DNA of 64,000 nt, taken from NCBI RefSeq assembly GCF_012113595.1, contig NZ_CP050831.1:3658001-3722000 (forward strand), written 5' to 3'. Origin of the DNA: Bacteroides faecium. GTDB taxonomy: Bacteria; Bacteroidota; Bacteroidia; Bacteroidales; Bacteroidaceae. Position numbers and translations under genes: made by a program. The notes below the pieces were generated by a model. That model saw nothing but the letters and a program-made list of their open reading frames with translations. It did no database searches and was not told where the DNA came from. How positions within the stretch are numbered: the first letter of the stretch is position 1; every line of letters starts with the position of its first letter. Below are positions 8,207 through 16,027 of the stretch, piece after piece.

Positions 8207-8520
8207 TTCTCACGCCGATACCTCAATTCGTGAGGGTAGGGTGGTGTGGGGAATGTATTATATAAAGAAAGGCGTTTACTAAACGCTTTGTCTTTGACAC
8301 TTCGAAACTTCGCAAATTTTGAATCATCGTCAAAAGCAAAGCAACAGTAGATGGCTGCGGGATGTGTTTATACCCCAGATGTACTTTAGATATAAGGTAT
8401 ATATGGTTTGTTATACATATCGGCGTGGGCTTCTGCGTTGCTCGTTCAGACGATGATGGGCAATGCGAAGGCCTCGAAGTGCGGGACGAGTAACAGGTAC
8501 AGATTCCCGCGCTTTTTCTT
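8207..8520 (+). ncRNA. Structured RNA element, copy 1 (upstream of the motor operon)
   Basis: About 314 nt preceded by a -7 box and ending in a terminator-like stem with a T-rich tail. Visible parts: 5' hairpin CTCACG/CGTGAG (8209-8234); GGCGTTT-ACT-AAACGC hairpin near 8271-8286; and a 3' domain closed by GCGTGGG (8422-8428) with CCCGCGC (8506-8512), then CTTTTTCTTT. Inside the 3' domain GTTGCTCGTT pairs with GACGAGTAAC, and GCGTTGC can pair with GCAATGC. A second diverged copy at 59620-59892 preserves these stems with compensatory changes. It could be a free small RNA or a leader of the gene at 8592. I cannot assign it to a named RNA family. Confidence 0.65.
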
Positions 8521-8591
8521 TATATGATGGTTAACTATTCTAATTATGAACCGTCCGGTTCGGGAATCTGCGGGCAACAGAAGGAATATTT

Positions 8592-9824
8592 ATGAGTGAA
8601 AGAACACGACTGTTGATTATGCAGACTAATCTATTTCGCATATTATCTGTAGTTCTATTATTTGCCGTATTGTTATGTGTATCAAGTTGTAGTAAGATAG
8701 AGATAAAATGGCAATCGGTTAAATCACCAGATGAAATAAACAAAACACTATTAAAAGTTTATATAGAAAATTCTGGAAGCATGGATGGATATATGTGTGA
8801 TGGCGCAGAGTTGAAAGATGCTATATATGGATATGTCAGCAAATTGAATAGTTTTTCCGATACTACAGAGCTAAATTATATAAATTCTCAAATAATTCCC
8901 TACAAGAAAGGATTGAAATCTTTTATAAGGGATTTGAATCCTTTATCTTTTCATCATGCAGGTGGTAATACCGGAAATTCTGATATAGCAGATATGTTTG
9001 AGAAAATATTAGCAAATACAGGTGATAACGTTGTATCCATATTTGTCTCAGATTGTATTCTTGATGTTCCAGGAGGCAGTGCTTCTAAGTTTTTTGTAAA
9101 TCGACAGATCGATATACAGAATGCGTTTATAAAACAGTTGAATAGATACGAAAATTTGGGAGTCGAAATTTTTCAACTAGAATCAACGTTTAATGGTTGG
9201 TATTATTATAATCAAGGAAAAGAGTATTTGAAAGATGTTAAACGTCCTTATTATATGTGGGTAATAGGGAATAAACATAATCTGGTTCAATTGAATAAAA
9301 ATGTTCCATTTTCAGAAATACAACATGGGATAAAAAACTATTTTGCATACTCTACAACTAGTAAAGTTCCTTTTGAAATAACTAATAAAGCGGGGATTAG
9401 TAGTGAGAATCTTTGTATATGCAATCCCGAATCAGATGGTAAATATCGGATTTTATTAAAGGCTAACATGGGTTCTACATTGCAAGATGACCAGATTCTT
9501 TGTGATATTGAAAATTACGAGAAATTGAACTCTTTTGTCAACGTGGAGAAAATTGACAGAATTTTAGCAAAAAGGTCATTGTATACCCATTTACTAACGC
9601 TTGTTGTAGATAAGAGAGAATTAAAGTCTGCTGGTGAGAAGCTTTCTTTGAATTCATTAAAACATCCAGACTGGTTGGAGTCTGTTAATGATGATTCGGG
9701 TAAAGATGTGACTAAAAGTATGGATAAAACGACAGGAATTAAATATATAGTACAGGGAGTGGCTGATGCATATAAAACTAACAGTGAGTTAGCTGAGATG
9801 AGATTTGTAATTAGTAAAAAATAA
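8592..9824 (+). CDS. vWA-like lipoprotein, first gene of the motor operon
   Basis: A 410-residue exported lipoprotein. A hydrophobic signal ends in the lipobox VSSC at about residue 33. Residues 53-160 look like a von Willebrand A fold: the first strand leads into ENSGSMDGY (a DxSxS MIDAS-like loop with Glu-Asn in place of the usual Asp) and a later strand carries IFVSDCILDVPGG, where an Asp would complete the metal site. The rest has no recognisable domain. The start at 8592 is supported by AGAAGGA six bases upstream; an internal ATG at 8619 also precedes the signal peptide. It begins an operon of eight genes with gaps of 18 nt or less. Confidence 0.8.
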   Translation: MSERTRLLIMQTNLFRILSVVLLFAVLLCVSSCSKIEIKWQSVKSPDEINKTLLKVYIENSGSMDGYMCDGAELKDAIYGYVSKLNSFSDTTELNYINSQIIPYKKGLKSFIRDLNPLSFHHAGGNTGNSDIADMFEKILANTGDNVVSIFVSDCILDVPGGSASKFFVNRQIDIQNAFIKQLNRYENLGVEIFQLESTFNGWYYYNQGKEYLKDVKRPYYMWVIGNKHNLVQLNKNVPFSEIQHGIKNYFAYSTTSKVPFEITNKAGISSENLCICNPESDGKYRILLKANMGSTLQDDQILCDIENYEKLNSFVNVEKIDRILAKRSLYTHLLTLVVDKRELKSAGEKLSLNSLKHPDWLESVNDDSGKDVTKSMDKTTGIKYIVQGVADAYKTNSELAEMRFVISKK

Positions 9825-9836
9825 AAAGAGATTCTT

Positions 9837-10301
9837 ATGGGACAATTTTTTGGAAGTATCTATTGCTGGTTTGAAGATTTTTTTGGGTTAGAACTAGCAA
9901 ATTACATGTGGGGATTAGCTTCCCCTGAGCAAACAACCAATCTTTTTATAGGAATTGGTTTATGGATGTTAGGAATTTCATTTACTATGGCTGCCATTTT
10001 TTATTACGTCGTAAATCATCCACAACTAAATCATTGGTGGGGTTGGTTTATCTTTCTTCTATTAAATGCAGTCTTTAATGGTATTATGGGTTGTCAATGG
10101 GTTTTGACTGATTATTATGCAGGTAAGATGTATAATGTAGACCCATTGACTAATCAGCAAGTTCCTTTGAATATTTATGAATCAAATTGTATTTGTTTTG
10201 GAATCTCAAATATGATATTGTCTGTATTGGCTTTCTTTATAATTTCATGTATCATTAAATGGTGGAGTACTAATGTTTCCGCAGCACCATTTGTAAAATA
10301 A
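9837..10301 (+). CDS. Small polytopic membrane protein
   Basis: A 154-residue protein with three clear hydrophobic segments (about 39-60, 66-88 and 121-144) and Trp/Tyr-rich interfacial stretches such as NHPQLNHWWGWFIF. No family was recognised. It follows the vWA-like gene by 12 nt and precedes the tubulin-like gene by 8 nt, so it is part of the same operon and may be a membrane anchor or channel subunit of the complex; this is inference from position. Confidence 0.75.
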   Translation: MGQFFGSIYCWFEDFFGLELANYMWGLASPEQTTNLFIGIGLWMLGISFTMAAIFYYVVNHPQLNHWWGWFIFLLLNAVFNGIMGCQWVLTDYYAGKMYNVDPLTNQQVPLNIYESNCICFGISNMILSVLAFFIISCIIKWWSTNVSAAPFVK

Positions 10302-10309
10302 ATATTTGT

Positions 10310-11704
10310 ATGTCAAAACTATATATTTTTGGAATAGGGGGAACGGGATCAAGAGTACTTCGTTCTTTTACAATGATGTTGGCTGCCGGAGTCAAGATTG
10401 GAGTTAACGAAATTGTGCCTATAATAATAGATCCAGATGTCTCGAATGCAGACTTAACCCGTACGGTCCAACTGATGAACACTTATCGTGCGATACATTC
10501 GGAGTTACAATTTGATGAAGAAAATGAAAGTCAGTTTTTTCGGAAAGAACTGACTCAAGTATTAGGTAATTATACTTTGAGGATAAATGATACTGACGAT
10601 AAGACTTTTCAGCAGTTCATAGACTTGCCCTCAATGGATAAAGTAAACAAGGCAATGATGAAAATCTTGTTTTCAGACAAGAATTTGAACTCGTCAATGG
10701 ATATCGGTTTTAAAGGAAATCCCAATATTGGCAGTGTTGTACTTAATCAGATTGTTAGGTCAGAAGATTTTGAAGACTTTGCCAATTCATTTGAAGCTGA
10801 TGATAAGATATTTATCATAAGCTCAATTTTCGGGGGAACCGGTGCTAGTGGCTTTCCGTTATTATTAAAAACATTAAGAACTGGTGATTCTTTTTCAAAT
10901 CATGATTTGATTAATAATGCAGAGATTGGCGCTATTACTATTTTGCCATATTTTAAATTGAAAAGTGATGAAGAAAGCGAGATTGATTCATCAACATTTA
11001 TTTCAAAGACGAAATCTGCATTAGCTTATTATGAGAATAATATTAGTAAGAACGGTTCAATTAATGCCCTATATTATCTTGCAGATGACATAACGAATAC
11101 TTATGATAATCATGAAGGCGGTACAGCACAAGAAAATGATGCTCATCTTATTGAATTTCTAGCTGCTACTGCTATTGTTGATTTTAGTAATAAGCAGCAT
11201 CCAAATACAGTAAATAAAGAATTGGGATTGAAAGATGTGGAAGATACAGTTTCTTTCGGTTCTTTTTATGATATCCAAAAACGATTGCTGTTTACCCCTC
11301 TAACGCAGTTTATATTGATGGCCAATTGTTTGAATAATAAGTTTGATTATTTTAGTTCTACGGCTTTTAATGCTAATAATAGCAATTTTCAGGATTTATA
11401 TGATGGTACATTTATGTCTGAATTAAGGGGAATGTTTGTTAAATATCTGGAGTGGCTTAAAGAAATGAAGGAAAATAAGCGCTCATTAGATTTGTTTAAT
11501 TTGAAAACAGGAGACAAACCTTTTGATGTGGTTACGGGGATTAAACCTGCTAAAATCCCAAGTCTTTATTCTGATTATAATTTAATAATAGGTCGGCTTA
11601 ATTCTGCAGTAAAAAAATGTAAGAGTAAAGGTATGGAGAATAAGTTTCTCGAGATGTTCTATTTAGGAACAAAAACACTGGCGAAAGAAAAATTTAAAAT
11701 GTAA
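10310..11704 (+). CDS. Tubulin/FtsZ-like GTPase family protein (Tubulin_2 type)
   Basis: A 464-residue cytoplasmic protein. The N-terminus (SKLYIFGIGGTGSRVLRSF) has the Rossmann-type GxGGTGxR loop that opens tubulin-like nucleotide folds, followed by a strand ending IIIDPDVSN. The signature glycine loop IFGGTGASGF at about residues 171-180 corresponds to the GGGTG(T/S)G motif of FtsZ and tubulin. These two features match the 'tubulin-like' (Tubulin_2) family rather than the cell-division FtsZ itself. It probably binds GTP; polymerisation is not shown. It lies six nt before the Hsp70/actin-like gene, pairing a tubulin-like and an actin-like protein in one operon. Confidence 0.8.
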   Translation: MSKLYIFGIGGTGSRVLRSFTMMLAAGVKIGVNEIVPIIIDPDVSNADLTRTVQLMNTYRAIHSELQFDEENESQFFRKELTQVLGNYTLRINDTDDKTFQQFIDLPSMDKVNKAMMKILFSDKNLNSSMDIGFKGNPNIGSVVLNQIVRSEDFEDFANSFEADDKIFIISSIFGGTGASGFPLLLKTLRTGDSFSNHDLINNAEIGAITILPYFKLKSDEESEIDSSTFISKTKSALAYYENNISKNGSINALYYLADDITNTYDNHEGGTAQENDAHLIEFLAATAIVDFSNKQHPNTVNKELGLKDVEDTVSFGSFYDIQKRLLFTPLTQFILMANCLNNKFDYFSSTAFNANNSNFQDLYDGTFMSELRGMFVKYLEWLKEMKENKRSLDLFNLKTGDKPFDVVTGIKPAKIPSLYSDYNLIIGRLNSAVKKCKSKGMENKFLEMFYLGTKTLAKEKFKM

Positions 11705-11709
11705 TTGTT

Positions 11710-14700
11710 ATGTCAAAAATATTTAGACTATATAAGGAGGGAACAAGTACTTATACATGTTGGAATGAGACGCCTGCTTTTCCATATAACTCTGCAAACA
11801 GAGATACAATTGATGATCCCGACGGAGCTTCTGCAAGAAATGAAATAACTTCAATACCTTCACCATTTGCCCGTATTGATTTGGTGAAAACTGCTTTTAA
11901 AGAGGTGTGTAAACTTGATAGGAAAACTAAAAAAGTTGAACTTGATGGAAAGACTATTTTTCATAAAATGATTTCTGATGCATTAGATGTTGGTGAAATA
12001 TTCTTTAATATAGACAAATATCAGAATAAGATTGAGATTATCTCTTGGGACCCCTCAATAATGATTAACGCGTTGCAGTGCGATGGTAGCGATGGACATC
12101 TGTATCTTGCAGATGCTTTGCAAAAATATATGAAGTCAGATTCCAAAACCTATAACTTTGATCAATTGCAGAATATATATTTGCTTAACTATATTGATGG
12201 ACCTGATGAATTGAATATTATTGGAGCTACTTCACCAGCGACATTATTTTTTAGTTCTGCAAATAAGTTAGACTATATCAATGATATTTATTTTGCAGAA
12301 GACAGACCGTTTGATTCCGAATTTCAGCCATTATATAAAAGGGACTTTGAATATGTAAAGGTTTGGTTTACTTTACGTAAAGCTATACCCTCCTTTTCTA
12401 CTCTGTTTCCTGAACTGGAAATGTATTTGAATTTAACCTTCAAAGCGATAACGGATACTAAACAAAAGAATGAGTTGAATAATCTGACTGCTGCAAGTGT
12501 GGATTTATTTTCGACTATTGATGTTGTTTCCCAACAACAAAATAATTCAGTAGAAGTTCTCGGTCATGTTTTGTATAAAAAATCAAATAAGCCAGCAACC
12601 GAGAAAAGTGAATTTACAATATGCTTGAATGGAAAAACTGACAGTGGAACTTTACCTTTAGTGTTACCCATAGAGGCTGGTAATAAATACAGTAAACTTC
12701 AATACACAACAGGCAAATGGGGAACTGCCAATGTGGCTCCTTATGTTGATGATGTGGTAGATTTGAATAAACGTTTCCTACCTTTTGACGGTGCTCAAAG
12801 TCCTTATTTGACTATTAGTGACTTTCTTGAAGATACAATAATCAGAGTTCCACATACGCTGAATAAAGAGAGCTTTTATGACGGTAACATTGTGATTGAT
12901 GAAGCAAAATTATCATATTTATTACCGCTCAAGATATTGTTCTTTAAATATTTTAGCGTGTTAGATTTGTTGACTCCATTATCTAATGGCAAATCAATGC
13001 TCGAAATGCAAACTGTAGCAGGTGGTTCCGTCAGAGTTGTGTTAAGGATTCCAATTGTAGGAAATGCTACCGTTTCGTATATAGAATATAGCCGGTCTTA
13101 TTATAAGGAAAGGGTGGCTGATATACAACGAAATGAAGGAGGAATGACTGAATTTAACTTTACGGGACTTGTAATGCCTATTGTTAAATTTAATAATCAG
13201 GAGGATGCTTATTATACAGTTTCATGCATTAGTACGTTTTCAAGAAAATTCAATTTAGAGTTTTTTAGTGGTATGGATAAAATAAACTCTATTCTCATGA
13301 CTTGTAGGAATGAAGATAATTTAGAAACATATAAAGCAGAAACATATACAATAGAAAAGCATAACTTTGATTATATTCAAGTAAGTGATAGAAATGGCTT
13401 TTGCGGTGTGTTACTTCCTAAATATAAGAATCAAAGAAATGTTGATACTTTTGAATTTGCTATTGATTTGGGGACTTCTAATACTCATATTGAATATTGT
13501 AAAGAAGGGGAAGATCCTAAAGTTTTTGATTTTGATAAAAAAGATAATCAAGTATGTGAAATGTTTGTCCCTTCTTTGGTAGAAGGTAAAGGTGAGCAAG
13601 ATGACTTGATTGAGGAAGAGCAGTTAATAGAAAAGGATTTTCTGCCAGCAGAAGTTGGTGAAGGTGATTTCGTATTTCCTACAAGGACAATATTATCTTG
13701 TTCAAAAACAATTGATTGGACTGGTGTTATTGAACCTTATGGGTTATTTAATATACCGTTGACTTATGATAAACGCCGTGATTTACAATATAATAATATT
13801 AAATATAATATTAAATGGGGTAAAGGGGAGGAACATCGTGTCATTGAGTCTTATGTCAACTGTTTAATGTTGATGATTAGGAATAAAGTTCTATTGAATA
13901 ATGGAAATCTGAAACATACTAAGATCACGTGGTTTTATCCTATTAGTATGGCTCCTAAAAGATTGCGTAAGTTACAACAAACTTGGGATGCCTCTTATGA
14001 AAAATATTTTGGTAAAGGCACGACAAACTACATGACAGAATCTGCTGCTCCTATACAATACTTTTTTAGAAGATATGCTACTGCTACTAATTTGGTAAAT
14101 ATTGATATTGGAGGAGGGACTACGGACATTGCATTTGCTAAAAATAAGGAGATTCAATTTGTCACTTCCTTTAAATTTGCGTCAAATACTTTATTTGAAA
14201 ATCCTTTCTCTGATTTGGATAAGGATAATGGCATTGTAGATCGGTATAAAAATGATATATTACAATTATTGAAGGATAAGAAATTGACAGAATTAGATAG
14301 AATTTTTAGGAGTCCTAATAATTTAAATCCTGCAAATTTAGCTTCGTTTTTATTTTCATTGAAGAATAATTCTATGGCTAAGGAAGTAGACTCCAAATCT
14401 ATTGATTTTAATTATATCTTACAGGAAGATGAGGATTTTAAAATTGTATTCATATTATTCTATACTTCCATTATATATCATATAGCCAAAATTATTAAGG
14501 AGAAAGGACTGGCAGTTCCTCGCCATATCACTTTTAGTGGAAATGGAAGTAAGCTTATAAAAGTTGTGTCTACTGATAGCAAATTATTGGCGAAGTATAC
14601 GAAGCTTATATTTGAAAAAGTGACAGGAGAAAAATATATGGGTGATTTGGATATTTTAGGATTAGATAAAGATGCTAATCCTAAAGAGGCGACTTGTAAA

Positions 14701-15117
14701 GGTGGAATCATAGGCGTTAAGGATAACGATGCTCGCAGTAAAATCATCATATTTAAAGGTAGTAGTGGATTTGTAGAAGAATCTGATACTTATGATCATG
14801 TAGATAATAGTTATATACAAAATACGATAAAATCTGTCTGTGGCTTTTTTGATTTTGCACTAAATACAATGAACGCTGACTTTAATTTTGATGAAAATTT
14901 TGGTGTAACTTTAAATTCTTTGAAGATAGCTAAATGCATCTGCTATAAAGACCTTTCAACTTTCTTAGAAAAAGGAATTGCCCAACGCAGAGAGGAAGCT
15001 GAGGGACAAGATAAAATAGAGGAAACATTTTTCTTTTATCCAATAAAGGGAGCTTTAAATGCACTTTCACAGGCAATATATGAATCATTACAAAGTAATA
15101 CTGAAAATATAGACTGA
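11710..15117 (+). CDS. Large Hsp70/actin-fold ATPase with long N-terminal extension
   Basis: An 1135-residue soluble protein. The C-terminal half is an Hsp70/actin-type ATPase: phosphate-1 motif FAIDLGTSNTHIEY near residues 583-596, phosphate-2 motif NIDIGGGTTDIAF near 796-808, and adenosine motif HITFSGNGSKLI near 938-949. The first 570 residues match no domain I know, and no Hsp70 substrate-binding domain follows the ATPase. This resembles the layout of SrfB-type and other conflict-associated Hsp70 relatives more than DnaK. Residues around 615-640 are very acidic. It sits between the tubulin-like gene and the coiled-coil lipoprotein gene, with gaps of five nt and one nt. Confidence 0.8.
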   Translation: MSKIFRLYKEGTSTYTCWNETPAFPYNSANRDTIDDPDGASARNEITSIPSPFARIDLVKTAFKEVCKLDRKTKKVELDGKTIFHKMISDALDVGEIFFNIDKYQNKIEIISWDPSIMINALQCDGSDGHLYLADALQKYMKSDSKTYNFDQLQNIYLLNYIDGPDELNIIGATSPATLFFSSANKLDYINDIYFAEDRPFDSEFQPLYKRDFEYVKVWFTLRKAIPSFSTLFPELEMYLNLTFKAITDTKQKNELNNLTAASVDLFSTIDVVSQQQNNSVEVLGHVLYKKSNKPATEKSEFTICLNGKTDSGTLPLVLPIEAGNKYSKLQYTTGKWGTANVAPYVDDVVDLNKRFLPFDGAQSPYLTISDFLEDTIIRVPHTLNKESFYDGNIVIDEAKLSYLLPLKILFFKYFSVLDLLTPLSNGKSMLEMQTVAGGSVRVVLRIPIVGNATVSYIEYSRSYYKERVADIQRNEGGMTEFNFTGLVMPIVKFNNQEDAYYTVSCISTFSRKFNLEFFSGMDKINSILMTCRNEDNLETYKAETYTIEKHNFDYIQVSDRNGFCGVLLPKYKNQRNVDTFEFAIDLGTSNTHIEYCKEGEDPKVFDFDKKDNQVCEMFVPSLVEGKGEQDDLIEEEQLIEKDFLPAEVGEGDFVFPTRTILSCSKTIDWTGVIEPYGLFNIPLTYDKRRDLQYNNIKYNIKWGKGEEHRVIESYVNCLMLMIRNKVLLNNGNLKHTKITWFYPISMAPKRLRKLQQTWDASYEKYFGKGTTNYMTESAAPIQYFFRRYATATNLVNIDIGGGTTDIAFAKNKEIQFVTSFKFASNTLFENPFSDLDKDNGIVDRYKNDILQLLKDKKLTELDRIFRSPNNLNPANLASFLFSLKNNSMAKEVDSKSIDFNYILQEDEDFKIVFILFYTSIIYHIAKIIKEKGLAVPRHITFSGNGSKLIKVVSTDSKLLAKYTKLIFEKVTGEKYMGDLDILGLDKDANPKEATCKGGIIGVKDNDARSKIIIFKGSSGFVEESDTYDHVDNSYIQNTIKSVCGFFDFALNTMNADFNFDENFGVTLNSLKIAKCICYKDLSTFLEKGIAQRREEAEGQDKIEETFFFYPIKGALNALSQAIYESLQSNTENID

Positions 15118-15118
15118 T

Positions 15119-16018
15119 ATGAAAATTTATGTAATATCATTTTTATTCTCATTTTGTTTATGCATTATGGGATGTAAAGCTAACCAAACATCTTCTAACT
15201 CTGACAAAACGAATAGTAGTCAGATTGCGGCTCTTGTTAATGAAATGGATTCATTAAAGGCGCAAATAAAAATGGCAAATAAAAATATTGAAACATTTGA
15301 TTTGCAAATAGAAAAACAGAATACTGTAATTGAAAATCTTAAGGAGAATCAAAATGAAAAGCTTGAGATACATTATTGGTGGTTGATCGGTGTGATTATA
15401 GTTTCTATTATAGTTTCTATTATAGTTTCTACCTTGATATCTATGTTTATAATTAAAAGAGTGCGTTATAGAGTTGAGGATGATATTGAAAGATTGCATA
15501 AAGCGATGAGGCGTAATAATAATGATGAGTTGAAGAATAGCAACAAAAAATATGCGAAGATTGAGTCTATAGAAGTAAATATGGTACAACTTCAAAATGA
15601 GTTGGATAGGCTTACAAATGAATTAAATACAGCAAAGCTAGTACATAGCCAAAATGAAACAACAAAAGAAACTTCCAAACCTTTGACTCCTCGAGAAATA
15701 AAGCCTAATAAAGAAGGATATTTTGGTATGGTGAAAGGGAAAGGTTTCTTTAATGATGTATACAATTCTAATCAAGACGAATGTCGGTTTAAAGTTTGTT
15801 TTAATAGTGCTGAAACAGAAGCTGAGTTTGAACCTGTGAATTTGAATCGCATTCGTTCTATTGATGGCATAGAAAAGGCTGTTGATTATATAGATGACGA
15901 GGTTTCATTGTCTGATGCTTCTTCTTTTTATGTAATAGAAAAGGGTAAGGTGAATAAGAATAAGGATAGCGGGACTTGGGATATCAAATCTCCTGTTAAA
16001 ATAAAATTAAAGAAATAA
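15119..16018 (+). CDS. Coiled-coil membrane lipoprotein
   Basis: A 299-residue protein. The N-terminal signal ends in the lipobox CIMGC (Cys19). A predicted coiled coil (about 38-80) precedes a strong membrane segment (about 83-112), then a second coiled coil (about 120-178) and a C-terminal globular part (about 195-299, FGMVKGKGFFNDVYNSNQDECRF). The membrane segment contains three perfect tandem copies of a 12-bp unit encoding IIVS. If the signal is cleaved the protein would have a lipidated periplasmic end and cross the inner membrane once. The start codon is one base after the stop of the Hsp70-like gene. No family recognised. Confidence 0.75.
   Translation: MKIYVISFLFSFCLCIMGCKANQTSSNSDKTNSSQIAALVNEMDSLKAQIKMANKNIETFDLQIEKQNTVIENLKENQNEKLEIHYWWLIGVIIVSIIVSIIVSTLISMFIIKRVRYRVEDDIERLHKAMRRNNNDELKNSNKKYAKIESIEVNMVQLQNELDRLTNELNTAKLVHSQNETTKETSKPLTPREIKPNKEGYFGMVKGKGFFNDVYNSNQDECRFKVCFNSAETEAEFEPVNLNRIRSIDGIEKAVDYIDDEVSLSDASSFYVIEKGKVNKNKDSGTWDIKSPVKIKLKK
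15395..15430 (+). repeat. Three perfect tandem copies of a 12-bp unit
   Basis: ATTATAGTTTCT is repeated three times without mismatch, in frame, encoding IIVS each time within the membrane segment of the lipoprotein. Loss or gain of a unit would change helix length by four residues and keep the frame. Confidence 0.9.
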
Positions 16019-16027
16019 TATACATAT

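Noticed and set aside
10310..11704. The tubulin-like protein as the cell-division FtsZ
   Set aside because: Its motifs fit the Tubulin_2 group, the protein is in an accessory operon, and the division FtsZ is normally in the dcw cluster.
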